Part shown: one piece after another, positions 8,697 to 17,678 of the stretch
Layout of the letters: every line of letters starts with the position of its first letter
Numbering within the stretch: position 1 is the first letter of the stretch
Origin: Pontiellaceae bacterium B12227
Lineage (GTDB): Bacteria; Verrucomicrobiota; Kiritimatiellia; Kiritimatiellales; Pontiellaceae
Reading direction: 5' to 3'
Assembly (NCBI GenBank): GCA_029432775.1
Contig: JAROAZ010000001.1
Span: 558,001 to 622,000 of the forward strand
Length of the DNA stretch: 64,000 bases
The notes under the pieces: generated by a model
Seen by the model: only the letters and a program-made list of their open reading frames with translations
Databases searched by the model: none
What the model was told of the DNA's origin: nothing
Made by a program: the position numbers and the translations under genes

Positions 8697-10661
8697 CTAG
8701 AAATCCCCCTTGGGAAACTCCGTGATGCGCAGCAAGGTGCTGCCCAATGGCTGGAGCGTGAGCGAAGCCTTGTTTTTGGTCTCAAGGGTTTCCGGGAACT
8801 CCGGAATTTCCTGATGATGGCTTAATTTCCAGTTCTTGACGTAGCGCCCCGGCACCTTAAGTTTGATCGGCGGGTTCTCCCACGGATACCCATCAATCGG
8901 CGTTTTGATCACCTTGATTTGTTCCGGCTTCAGGTTGGCGGAAAGGGCATAGCTCCAGGTGGAACGCGGCTGGAGCTGAATGGAAGGATACTCTTCCGAG
9001 CATTTCCCAACCCCTCCGTCGTCGGTCGTCAGCGTAGTTTTTGCTTTGATCGGAAGGGAGTAAACCAGCGGGCCATACTGTACGGCCATGCCCTGCCCGC
9101 GGTCGTTGATGACCGGAGCTGTTTCGAAGGTGATGGTAATGTAATCGCCGTTCTTAAACGTCCGGGCCAGTTTGGCATAGCTTGTATTTTCTATTCCGGC
9201 CAACACCTCTTTGCCGTTCAGACTCACGGTGTAGCGCTGGCTCCAGCCCGGAATGCGCATACGGAATTCGAGTTCCTCGGATTGCTCCATTTCAAAGTCG
9301 AAGCGGATAGAGTGTTCAAAAGGATAGTCGGTGGTCTGCTTGATTGAAAACGCGTCGCCGTTTTCCAATTCGAGATCAATCGTGCCGGGCACATAGAGCG
9401 CCGCCGTGATTTGACGGCCCTTCTGCAGCCAGGCACGTTTCAGGAAATCGGTAAACATGCGGTGGATGTTTCCGGCGCAGCATTCGGTGTCGTGGCCGGC
9501 GCGGTAGGTCATGCGCCCTTTGGTCATGTAGCCCCATCCGTCGTGATCATTCCAATGGCTGGTGCCGTCGGTGCTGATCATCAGATTGGGCGAACCGTAA
9601 TATTGATATGCCTTGAAGTCCTTGGTGATCGAGCTGAGTCCCGCATTGTAGAACACCTTTTCCATACGATCGGCATAGATGGGATCATCGGTAGCACGCA
9701 GTGCCCATCCGGCGGTCCAGGCAAACTCGGTGGCATTACAGGTTTCGTGCGCGGCGGCGCTGCTCACGGGGCGGATCCCTTCGACCCCCGTCGTGAGTCC
9801 ATCGGCCATCGCGCTGTAGCGCTCCATGGTCGCATACGCTTTTTTCAGCGCTTCCCGATACTGCTCGTCGCCGGTGTGCATATAGAGCACGGCCGGCAAC
9901 TTGAGAAATTCGAGATAGGAAACCGCATGCCCGGTTGGAGCTTTTACAGCCAGCATGCCGGGCACCGTCAAGCAGTGGTTTTCGCCCTTCGCATTCATGT
10001 AGGCCGCATAGAGTTCCTCTGCCCGATTCAGGTAGGACTCATCGCCAGTGATTTCCGTAAGCGAACAGAGATGCTCTACATGTAGAGCCGTGCGCTCGTT
10101 GAATCCGCTCAGGTCCGCTATCGAAATCGACTGACCGGCCGGATAAACCGCATTGTAATGTCCTTCGATTGCGGCCAGCAGTTCAGGTTCCTGCGTATTG
10201 GCATATTCCTCAAACAGCATGCGCATCAGCACCACCATCGGCCAGGAATCGTTTTCAACATTCGCGGCACCCAGTCGTCCGCCGGCCTTTGGATTTTCCA
10301 CCACCGCGTCAACGTTCGCCCGAACCCGCTCAAGCAGCGCATCCGAATTGAGCAGATAGCCGCAGCGCAGGGCACCTGTCAGATAGTAGGCCGTCTGTTC
10401 ATAGGGCCACCAATCGGAACCACTGCCCGAAAATTCCCGGTCGCGTACATTCATTTCCTCGGTCCACATACCGGTATTGAACGGGAAACCGCTCTCTTCC
10501 GGATGGCCCGTCAGGCCGCTCTCCTGTCGTTGCAGGAATTCAAGTGCCCAACCGGAAGGTTCAAGATTTCCGGAAGGCAGGTCGTTCAGAAATCCGTCCC
10601 CTGCCGCACAGAGGGCGGACGTTAGAAAAACGCCGAAAATGGTTTTGTTCCGTGTATTCAT
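8697..10661 (-). CDS. GH127-like (DUF1680) beta-L-arabinofuranosidase family protein
   Basis: A 654-residue exported protein; GGGAG precedes the ATG. The alpha/alpha-barrel family is recognised by HETCNATEFAW and by HDTECCAGNIHRMFTDF with Cys394-Cys395. In characterised GH127 enzymes these regions carry the zinc-binding cysteines and the catalytic Glu/Cys. A C-terminal beta region follows. Members cleave beta-linked L-arabinofuranose or related furanosides. It is the last gene of the long operon, 14 bases after the GH3-PA14 gene. The true substrate in a sulfated polymer may differ from plant arabinan. Confidence 0.85.
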   Translation of the reverse strand: MNTRNKTIFGVFLTSALCAAGDGFLNDLPSGNLEPSGWALEFLQRQESGLTGHPEESGFPFNTGMWTEEMNVRDREFSGSGSDWWPYEQTAYYLTGALRCGYLLNSDALLERVRANVDAVVENPKAGGRLGAANVENDSWPMVVLMRMLFEEYANTQEPELLAAIEGHYNAVYPAGQSISIADLSGFNERTALHVEHLCSLTEITGDESYLNRAEELYAAYMNAKGENHCLTVPGMLAVKAPTGHAVSYLEFLKLPAVLYMHTGDEQYREALKKAYATMERYSAMADGLTTGVEGIRPVSSAAAHETCNATEFAWTAGWALRATDDPIYADRMEKVFYNAGLSSITKDFKAYQYYGSPNLMISTDGTSHWNDHDGWGYMTKGRMTYRAGHDTECCAGNIHRMFTDFLKRAWLQKGRQITAALYVPGTIDLELENGDAFSIKQTTDYPFEHSIRFDFEMEQSEELEFRMRIPGWSQRYTVSLNGKEVLAGIENTSYAKLARTFKNGDYITITFETAPVINDRGQGMAVQYGPLVYSLPIKAKTTLTTDDGGVGKCSEEYPSIQLQPRSTWSYALSANLKPEQIKVIKTPIDGYPWENPPIKLKVPGRYVKNWKLSHHQEIPEFPETLETKNKASLTLQPLGSTLLRITEFPKGDF

Positions 10662-10675
10662 CGTGATTCTCCCGG

Positions 10676-13231
10676 TTATTTAATATGGATGGTCTTGCGT
10701 ACCCGGATGTCTGAAGACGAGGCGCCGACCTGCAGCTCGTACCCGCCGCTGTTGACGGTAAATCCGTCATTCCATTCGTCCCACCACCCCAGCGTTTCAA
10801 TCTCCAGCGGAAGCTCAACCGTGACGGACTTGCCGGCCGGAATATGGATCCGTTTAAAGCCCTTGAGCTGACGCTTCGGCTGATAAACCGCTGAGTCCAG
10901 GTTGGAGACATAGAGCTGCACCACTTCATCGCCATCGCGTTTCCCGACATTGGAAACCTCAACGGAAACCATCAATGTTTCATCCTTCGCGCACTCGGAT
11001 TTCGAGACCGCCACTTCGCCATACTCGAACGGGGAATAGCTCAGGCCGTGACCGAAGGGATAGACTACATTGTTGGTGGCAAACTGATAGGTGCGTCCCT
11101 TGTTGATCTCGTAGTTTTCGAAATCGGGCAGTTTCGTCACATCCGCATAAAAGCTGAGCGGCAGACGGCCGGACGGGTTGGCCACGCCCCCGATCAAATC
11201 GGCCAGCGCATAGCCGCCCTGCTGCCCGGGGAACCATTCCATCATGATGGCCGGCACCAGTTCGTCGAGTTCGCCCAGTTGCGGCGCGGTGCCTCCGGTG
11301 AGCACCACCAATAAATTCGGATAGATTTCAGCCAGTTCACGAATTTCCGTCATCTGTTCTTTCGGAATTTCCAGGCTTTGGAAATCGCGCGATTCGGTGC
11401 CCATGCTATGGGTCATCCCTCCGACATACACCATCAGCTCGCGTTGCGGGTTGCCGGGCTTTTGTTCCTCAAGCGGTTCGATCCATTTGAGACAGACACT
11501 GCTCTGATCGGACAGCTGCCGGTCATAATATTCCACTCGTAGCTCCACCGGCTTTCCGGCCGTCAGCTCCACCGGCTCGCTCAGCTGTTCGTGCTCGGCA
11601 TAGTAACTCCAGATATCGAGAATCTTTTTCCCGTCAATATATACCCGTGCGCCATCATGGGCTTCGATGGCAAAGACGTGGGTACCGCTTCGATTCGGCG
11701 TCAACACACCGGTCCAGCGAACCGAGAAAACCGGCTGGGGCACATCGGGGTCGACGTTTTCAAGCGGCCGCGCCCACGTAAAATTCGGAGCTTCATCGAT
11801 CCGTTGCGCCTTAACGCCGCCATCCAGTTTGTTGTCTTTAAAGTACTCCGCGTTCAACCCGGGGGTCGACGGATCGCCGGGCACATGGAGACTACGCCCG
11901 GGCACCGGTTGCAATGAACCCCCGAAAAGGGTCTGCACCTTATAGTCCCCGCCCAGCACCTCCGGCAGCCCGACCGCCGCGGAAACGGCAGTGTGCGTCG
12001 GCGTGCCGCTGTACCCCCCCAACGGAGCACTGTTCATATACGGGCCGCCAATGAGGATGCGATCATATTTTTCCGGTGTGGCGGGCAGCACGTTGTTTTC
12101 ATTTTTCAACAGCACAATCCCTTCGCGCGCAATCTGACGAGCAATACCGACATGCTTTTCGCAGCCGATCACATCCTCGCTGATCTTGTTATACGGATTA
12201 TCCTCATCAGAACGCAGCAGGCCCAGCTTGATGCGGGTGGCCAGGTTTTGCGCAATCGATTCGTCGAGCTCCTGTTGCGTCAACAGACCGGCCTTCACGG
12301 CCTCCAGCGCCCAGCCTCCATTGCTTCCACTCTGGATATGCACGCCGGCCTTGATCATGCCCGCCGATGCTTCAACCCCGTTCTTTGTGAAGTGGTGTTT
12401 TTGGGTGAGATGGCCCGGACAGCCGACATCGGTCACGACCGTGCCGCTGAAGCTCCATTCGTCGCGCAGCAGATCGGTCAGTAACCAGCGGTTGACGGTA
12501 CAGGGCGTTCCGTTGATCCCGTTGTAGGCGGTCATGATCGACTCCACCTTGCCCTCTTCAACTCCCGCTCTGAACGCCGGAAGATAATACTCGCGCAAGG
12601 CGCGCTCGGAAATCGACGGCCGCGCACTGTACCGGTTATGCTCGGTGTTGTTAGCCACAAAGTGCTTGAGTGTTGAAACGGTCTTCAGCCATTCCGGGTT
12701 GTCGCCCTGCAAACCGGTCACAAAAGAAACGGCCAGTTTGGAAGCCAGCAACGGATCTTCGCCGTAGGTTTCCTCGGTGCGGCCCCAGCGCGGATCGCGC
12801 GCCATATTCACGGTCGGGCTCCATATGGTCAGGCCGCGATAGCGCTTCGCCGCGGTTTCCGGATCAGCGGCATGATGCATCGCACGGGCTTCGTCGCCAA
12901 TGGCCACCGCCATTTCGTGGACCAATCCCGGGTTCCAGGTGGAGGCCATGCAGAGCGGAATGGGATAGGACGTCGCCTTGCCGGCGCGCGCCACGCCATG
13001 CAACGCTTCGTTCCACCAGTGGTGCCGCGGAATCCCGAGCCGTTCCACGGGCTTGCTGCCCATATCGATCAGGCCCGCCTTCTCTTCCGGTGTCATTTCC
13101 GCAACCACGGCCCGCGCCTGCTCCAATGCTTTCTGGTTCAGCTCCGAACGGTCCGGTGCCGCTACAGACTGCGACGCCTGCAACATCATGACAACTGTCA
13201 GTAATCCAAATTTAATACCCTTGTTCACCAT
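10676..13231 (-). CDS. Secreted GH3 beta-glycosidase with inserted PA14 domain
   Basis: An 851-residue GH3 enzyme. The ATG at 13231 is preferred to the one at 13243 because GGGAGA lies just upstream of it and it gives a clean signal peptide (MVNKGIKFGLLTVVMM). The N-terminal barrel contains FVANNTEHNRYSARP and the candidate nucleophile Asp268 in VVTDVGCPG. The second alpha/beta domain is interrupted by PA14 (about 460-585). A fibronectin-III-like end follows. This layout is common among beta-xylosidases, arabinosidases and beta-glucosidases. It carries palindrome copies at 11369-11383 and, with one mismatch, 10941-10955. Confidence 0.9.
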   Translation of the reverse strand: MVNKGIKFGLLTVVMMLQASQSVAAPDRSELNQKALEQARAVVAEMTPEEKAGLIDMGSKPVERLGIPRHHWWNEALHGVARAGKATSYPIPLCMASTWNPGLVHEMAVAIGDEARAMHHAADPETAAKRYRGLTIWSPTVNMARDPRWGRTEETYGEDPLLASKLAVSFVTGLQGDNPEWLKTVSTLKHFVANNTEHNRYSARPSISERALREYYLPAFRAGVEEGKVESIMTAYNGINGTPCTVNRWLLTDLLRDEWSFSGTVVTDVGCPGHLTQKHHFTKNGVEASAGMIKAGVHIQSGSNGGWALEAVKAGLLTQQELDESIAQNLATRIKLGLLRSDEDNPYNKISEDVIGCEKHVGIARQIAREGIVLLKNENNVLPATPEKYDRILIGGPYMNSAPLGGYSGTPTHTAVSAAVGLPEVLGGDYKVQTLFGGSLQPVPGRSLHVPGDPSTPGLNAEYFKDNKLDGGVKAQRIDEAPNFTWARPLENVDPDVPQPVFSVRWTGVLTPNRSGTHVFAIEAHDGARVYIDGKKILDIWSYYAEHEQLSEPVELTAGKPVELRVEYYDRQLSDQSSVCLKWIEPLEEQKPGNPQRELMVYVGGMTHSMGTESRDFQSLEIPKEQMTEIRELAEIYPNLLVVLTGGTAPQLGELDELVPAIMMEWFPGQQGGYALADLIGGVANPSGRLPLSFYADVTKLPDFENYEINKGRTYQFATNNVVYPFGHGLSYSPFEYGEVAVSKSECAKDETLMVSVEVSNVGKRDGDEVVQLYVSNLDSAVYQPKRQLKGFKRIHIPAGKSVTVELPLEIETLGWWDEWNDGFTVNSGGYELQVGASSSDIRVRKTIHIK
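10941..10955. repeat. Interspersed palindrome, degenerate (TTCCCGACATTGGAA)
   Basis: One mismatch to the consensus. The minus strand reads SNVGK, one base from the SNxWK form. Confidence 0.5.
11369..11383. repeat. Interspersed palindrome, exact (TTCCAGGCTTTGGAA)
   Basis: Exact match, encoding FQSLE in the GH3-PA14 gene. Confidence 0.8.
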
Positions 13232-13274
13232 CCTATCTCCCATTTAATTCAATCTGTGCAACGGTTAATTTTCT

Positions 13275-13297
13275 GACCTTCCAGGCATTGGAAGGTC
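13275..13297. repeat. Interspersed palindrome, exact, with extended 9-bp arms, between genes
   Basis: The core TTCCAGGCATTGGAA (13279-13293) is extended to arms GACCTTCCA and TGGAAGGTC around GGCAT. It lies in the 72-base gap between the GH43-like gene and the GH3-PA14 gene. In RNA it would form a stable hairpin but no U run follows, so it is not a classic terminator. Confidence 0.8.
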
Positions 13298-13303
13298 GTC
13301 TGT

Positions 13304-14497
13304 TTATTCACCGGCATCCTCAAGGGGAATGACGATATTCCAGGTGTTTTTTCCGTCATCGAATCCGCCGCGGCCATCCATCACCGCAAAGGTGAGATGG
13401 GTCAGCTTTCCATCCTGAACCAAGCCCTGAACGCGTTCCAGCTGGCCCATTTGGCGCTCGGTTCCGTCGACCCACTTGACCATCTTTGTGTAAGCCGTCG
13501 GGTTCTCGTCGAGCGTCCAGGCCAGGCCATCCTGCGAATGGGCCAGAATACCGCCCTGAAAAACGCCACCCACTTTGCCGTGCTGATCTTTGGCCAGCAT
13601 GTGATAGCCCGTTTCGTCCTGCCAGAGAAAGGGATCTTCCACGACGCCGAAACGTTCATCGCTGAAAATCGGCTCATCCATCACGACCGTATACGGACCG
13701 GTATAATGAGGGGCTTTGGCCACCCCGAGCAGCATACCGCCGTGGTAGGGAAATTCCTGGTTGTATTGGCGGGCCTTGAAGATCAACAACACGCTGCCGT
13801 CATCGTGAACGACCGGGGTCGGATTGGAAGTCAGGAAGCTGTAGAAGGTATCCGGCTTTACATCTAAAATGGGCTGATCCATGCGAGTCCACGGCCCGTT
13901 GGGACTCTTTGAGGTGGCGATACCGATCCGCTTGTTGCTGCGTCCGATAATCGAATAGTTGGACCCCAGAACCACTTCGTCCAAATGCTCCCGGGCATCG
14001 GCAAAGGGGTGGGTCGAGCCGGTATAAAAGAGGATGTAGGTATCCTCGTGTTTGAAAACCTTCGGATTGAACTGCGAACAGCCATCCCAGAACTGAGGAC
14101 TGCGAGGCCCCAGGGCCACATCGCTGAATTCGTAGGGGCCTTCCGGTTGGTCGGCTGTGGCATGAACAATTTCCGAGGCCACCATCCAGCCGGGGTGAAA
14201 CTTAATCCCCTTCGGCCAGCGGGAAACATACATGTGGTATTTCCCATCATCGCCTTTGATAATCGAGCTGCCCCAAACCCAGTAGTTGTCGTCCCGGTAG
14301 CCCCCCTCCACATGCACACGACCCAGGCTATGATAGATTTCGTTGCCTTGAACCTCCAGTGAATCATGCCTTACCATATAGGGGTTTGACTGCTCTTCAG
14401 GAGCTTTCGGTTGCGAGCTGCAAGCAGCACTCAGCAACAGACTCACGCTCAGCACGGAACACAGGTGAATGGAATTTGATGCTTTCATATTGGACAT
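13304..14497 (-). CDS. GH43-like five-bladed propeller lipoprotein
   Basis: A 397-residue lipoprotein: lipobox LSAAC near residue 26 and a Ser/Gln-rich linker, so membrane-anchored on the outside of the inner membrane or sorted to the outer membrane. GGAAGAG lies nine bases before the ATG. Repeated blade motifs (DDGKYHMYVSRW, GPYEFSDV, NPKVFKHEDTYILFYTG, NPTPVVHDDGSVLLIFK, VEDPFLWQDETGYHMLAKD) show a GH43/GH117-type beta-propeller. These enzymes cleave arabinose, xylose, galactose or anhydrogalactose links. The precise family is not certain. It sits inside the long operon between the PKD/PA14 protein and GH3-PA14. Confidence 0.7.
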   Translation of the reverse strand: MSNMKASNSIHLCSVLSVSLLLSAACSSQPKAPEEQSNPYMVRHDSLEVQGNEIYHSLGRVHVEGGYRDDNYWVWGSSIIKGDDGKYHMYVSRWPKGIKFHPGWMVASEIVHATADQPEGPYEFSDVALGPRSPQFWDGCSQFNPKVFKHEDTYILFYTGSTHPFADAREHLDEVVLGSNYSIIGRSNKRIGIATSKSPNGPWTRMDQPILDVKPDTFYSFLTSNPTPVVHDDGSVLLIFKARQYNQEFPYHGGMLLGVAKAPHYTGPYTVVMDEPIFSDERFGVVEDPFLWQDETGYHMLAKDQHGKVGGVFQGGILAHSQDGLAWTLDENPTAYTKMVKWVDGTERQMGQLERVQGLVQDGKLTHLTFAVMDGRGGFDDGKNTWNIVIPLEDAGE

Positions 14498-14529
14498 CGT
14501 TTTTCGCTCTTCCGTTTTTTATGAACTGT

Positions 14530-17500
14530 CTACTGGCAAGGGGATAGATATTCGCCTTCAATCGGCACGGGCAGGGCTGGCGAATCCTTCAGTTTCCAGG
14601 CATAGGAAAGGTGTTGATCGGGGCTCTGCATGTTGATGCGCGCCACCGCCTTGAGATAATACTTTTCGCCCGCTTCCAGATAGACCGGTTTAGACGACTG
14701 CCGCCACTGATAAAAATAATAGCCCTGCGGATTCCAGCTATAGACGCCGCATATCGACCGCATATTCTCCGGCGACTCATCCGTGCTCAGGGATAGCTCC
14801 GCTTGATTATGCGTAGAGACGTAAAATACATAATCTCCACTCACCGACGGATGCAGGTAGCCCTCGAAAAGCAGACCCACGTCGGCATGGTTTCCCTGGG
14901 TCAACTCAGCAAACCCATCGGTATCAAGTGCGGTGGCCTCCATTTCAAGATCCGGCTGTGCGGGAACCTTTTCCAAGGCCTGGAACTTTCCAAGGTCTGT
15001 TCCGTCCAGTCCTTCGGTCCAGGCCGAAACATGGAGTGAACCGGTACCGGTGCCGGCTTTCATACCGTTTACCACCACCGTTTCCATGGCGGCACCCCAG
15101 TGCCCGTTTTCATCGTAGGCGCGAACCGTTACGGCATGAAGATCCTGCTCGGTAAAGCAATGTGTAATCTCGCGCGTCGTGTAGTCAGTGGTTCCATCGC
15201 GATTCACATCCCACGCATAGCTGACGTGTCCTGACCCAGCCGCCGTCAGGGTCACCGGCTCGCCGATGGCGACACCGCTTTTGCGATCGGCCACAATTTC
15301 AACGGTCGGCGCGCTGCGTTTTCCCGGTTCGTCCAGCCCCTGTTCGAGCAGTTTCTGTCGCAGCATCGTCCATTCGCCTCCGCCATGCAGCCCGCATTCA
15401 GCGGCCGTGGCATCCTCGGCAAAGATATCATATAGCTCCGGCAGAAAGGCGGCGGTCCAAAGCATAGGATAGGATAAATGGCCGGGCTTAATACCACCGC
15501 GTCCATTGAGATTACCCGCCACCAGTTTTTTACCCTCAGCATTGCGCCCCAGATACATTCGGTAGCGGAAATTGTACGCCAACTCAAACGCTCGCGCATC
15601 CGTCATCACATCGGGATAGCGGCCGGAATAATAGGCCGTAGCGAATGGGGTGAAATCCAGAAAACTATAACCGGTCATTTCAGAGGCACTGCCCCAGCCC
15701 ACATCGGTGCAGGCATACGGAAAGTCCAGCACGGGAACCAGCTTGCCGTTCTTGCGCAGATACGAACGTTTATAACCGGCGGCGGGATCGAGGATGAAGT
15801 CCACATAGGCCGCAGCAATCTTGTGATAGAGCGCGGCGCGCTCCGGGTTATCAAGCTCGCGATGCGTATCCTGCATGCGGTCATAGATTTCCTCCAGCGT
15901 GATGCACACATCGATGAAGGCGGCATAGCGGTTCCAGGGCATCGTGATGCGGGCGGTTTCGGGATCGACATACTGCTGAATAGAATCATCCACGGTTTTT
16001 TCGGCTTCGCGAATAAAGAACAAGGCCTTTTCCAGCTGGGTCATACCCGGTGTATTGCTCGGCTTGTTCCAAACATTGGAATGGGCGGTTACATAGTCGG
16101 CATAGAAAACCATTGGAATCAGCGGCGAGCCGTTAAGCAGCTCACTGGCAGCTGGCTGGCCATTGAAATAGTATCGGTTCAGCCACCCCGGCCAACCGGG
16201 CCGTTCGGAATCCGGCTTAAAGTCGGAATTGATTGCATTCCTTGGAATCAACGGATGTCGACAGTGCTTGCCGCCGTTACGATGTTCAAGAATGCTATCG
16301 GCCCATCGTTCGAGAATCCCACGCAACTCATCGTCCTGGCTCAGCATCAGGGTAAAATAGATCCCGCGCGCCCCCTGCTCGGCACCGAAGATAATCTTGT
16401 TATTGTTGTTGGAGGTCGGCAGCGGGAAGTTGCGGGCATAAGCCTTAAAGTCCTGTAGTTCCTTTTCAGTCATGGCACCGTATTGCCGCTCCAGCCTCAG
16501 CACGGGCAGCTCCTTGCCCTGTTTTTCCAATGCATTCTTCCGCAAACGGTCCAGATTCCAGTCGTAAAGCGTTTCGCTCAACGTTTCTTCCTGATAGGGA
16601 TCTGCCACCGGCAATCTGGCGAGACCTCCTACCGGTTTTCCCACCTGCGCGGCGACTGCTGTTAGCGGTTCCTTTCCTAGCGATTTCAGAATCAGACCTA
16701 ATGGAAGAACCGTTGATGTTCCTTCCGGCAGCAGCGTTTCGCCATACACATCGTGCCGCTGCCCGAAAACAAACCATGTGATTGTGTCGCCCGTGCTGCT
16801 GCGGACCAGCATAAGGGTTATCTTAACGGGCGCCTTGCCCATCGCACGTTTGATGCGATGCTGTTTCCCGTCCGGGGTCGAAAGCACCGTATGTCCTTTG
16901 ATGGAAAAAATATATTCCCCTACCTTCAGGCCGAAGGTTTCATTGTTTTCTTTGGGCGTAATCTCGAAGGCATTGCGTTCAAACTCAACCGCAATGCCCT
17001 GACCCGGAGCCAATGTTGGAAGCGCGTTCACAGTTGCCGCATGCCCCTTAATGAGTTCGCGTAATTCCGGATGATGGTAAAGTTCAACGGTCGGAGATTG
17101 CTTGAGGGGGGTCACGTTTCCAGATGCCAGATTAATGCGATAGGCCGGAGCCGACGGCTCGGCGGCCAGCACGCCTAGATCCGCCTCGTACATCGTGCGC
17201 CATCGCGGGGACTTTAGCAGGAGCGTCACCCCTTTGAGTTTTTTTGCATCCGTTGTTCGAATAACGACATCGGTCGCCTTTGGATTCATGAGCAACCGGA
17301 ACGAAACCGCTTTATCTTTTGTGTCGAGTGCCGTGGCCGGATCCCCATCAAACAATGAAGGATCGCCATCGACAAATCCTGCAGGCGAACGCAGGTTGAG
17401 TGGTATCGGCCGCTCTCCATCATAAAGCAGGATATCCTGCAACACACCTTTTGGGAAACCCCTGGGCGCACTGAGAGCTCCATAATATACCCGGTCCGGC

Positions 17501-17625
17501 TTAGCCGGAGCCGGCCGCGCCATCTGCGGCAACGGCCGAGGCTCGTGATTTCCAAAACAGATAAACGGCACCGCAAAGATGAATGCCAACTGGACACCCG
17601 ACATTATTTTAGTCAAACGCATCAT
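14530..17625 (-). CDS. Large secreted protein of unknown function with PKD and PA14 domains
   Basis: A 1031-residue exported protein. AAAGGA lies just before the tandem ATG at 17625/17622, so the longer reading to 17679 is rejected. The first 350 residues look beta-rich. Residues about 400-770 look helical and toroid-like, with TMPWNRYAAFIDVCITLEE, DFPYACTDVGWGS and GRGGIKPGHLSYP. A PKD-type domain (about 775-850: AAGSGHVSYAWDVNRDGTTD) and a PA14-like carbohydrate-binding domain (about 860-1020) follow. I do not recognise the catalytic family. Its place among lyases and sulfatases suggests a new glycosidase or lyase. It has three palindrome copies (14594, 14971, 16067). Confidence 0.8.
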   Translation of the reverse strand: MMRLTKIMSGVQLAFIFAVPFICFGNHEPRPLPQMARPAPAKPDRVYYGALSAPRGFPKGVLQDILLYDGERPIPLNLRSPAGFVDGDPSLFDGDPATALDTKDKAVSFRLLMNPKATDVVIRTTDAKKLKGVTLLLKSPRWRTMYEADLGVLAAEPSAPAYRINLASGNVTPLKQSPTVELYHHPELRELIKGHAATVNALPTLAPGQGIAVEFERNAFEITPKENNETFGLKVGEYIFSIKGHTVLSTPDGKQHRIKRAMGKAPVKITLMLVRSSTGDTITWFVFGQRHDVYGETLLPEGTSTVLPLGLILKSLGKEPLTAVAAQVGKPVGGLARLPVADPYQEETLSETLYDWNLDRLRKNALEKQGKELPVLRLERQYGAMTEKELQDFKAYARNFPLPTSNNNNKIIFGAEQGARGIYFTLMLSQDDELRGILERWADSILEHRNGGKHCRHPLIPRNAINSDFKPDSERPGWPGWLNRYYFNGQPAASELLNGSPLIPMVFYADYVTAHSNVWNKPSNTPGMTQLEKALFFIREAEKTVDDSIQQYVDPETARITMPWNRYAAFIDVCITLEEIYDRMQDTHRELDNPERAALYHKIAAAYVDFILDPAAGYKRSYLRKNGKLVPVLDFPYACTDVGWGSASEMTGYSFLDFTPFATAYYSGRYPDVMTDARAFELAYNFRYRMYLGRNAEGKKLVAGNLNGRGGIKPGHLSYPMLWTAAFLPELYDIFAEDATAAECGLHGGGEWTMLRQKLLEQGLDEPGKRSAPTVEIVADRKSGVAIGEPVTLTAAGSGHVSYAWDVNRDGTTDYTTREITHCFTEQDLHAVTVRAYDENGHWGAAMETVVVNGMKAGTGTGSLHVSAWTEGLDGTDLGKFQALEKVPAQPDLEMEATALDTDGFAELTQGNHADVGLLFEGYLHPSVSGDYVFYVSTHNQAELSLSTDESPENMRSICGVYSWNPQGYYFYQWRQSSKPVYLEAGEKYYLKAVARINMQSPDQHLSYAWKLKDSPALPVPIEGEYLSPCQ
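14594..14608. repeat. Interspersed palindrome, degenerate (TTCCAGGCATAGGAA)
   Basis: One mismatch to the consensus; the minus strand reads SYAWK. Confidence 0.6.
14971..14985. repeat. Interspersed palindrome, exact (TTCCAAGGCCTGGAA)
   Basis: Exact match encoding FQALE. A half copy, TTCCAAGGTCTG, follows at 14988-14999. Confidence 0.85.
16067..16081. repeat. Interspersed palindrome, exact (TTCCAAACATTGGAA)
   Basis: Perfect arms. The minus strand reads SNVWN, a different frame from the FQxLE copies. Confidence 0.85.
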
Positions 17626-17678
17626 AATCCTTTTTTTATTTACTTTGATTACGATGCAATGGCCCCAGGATGGACACA

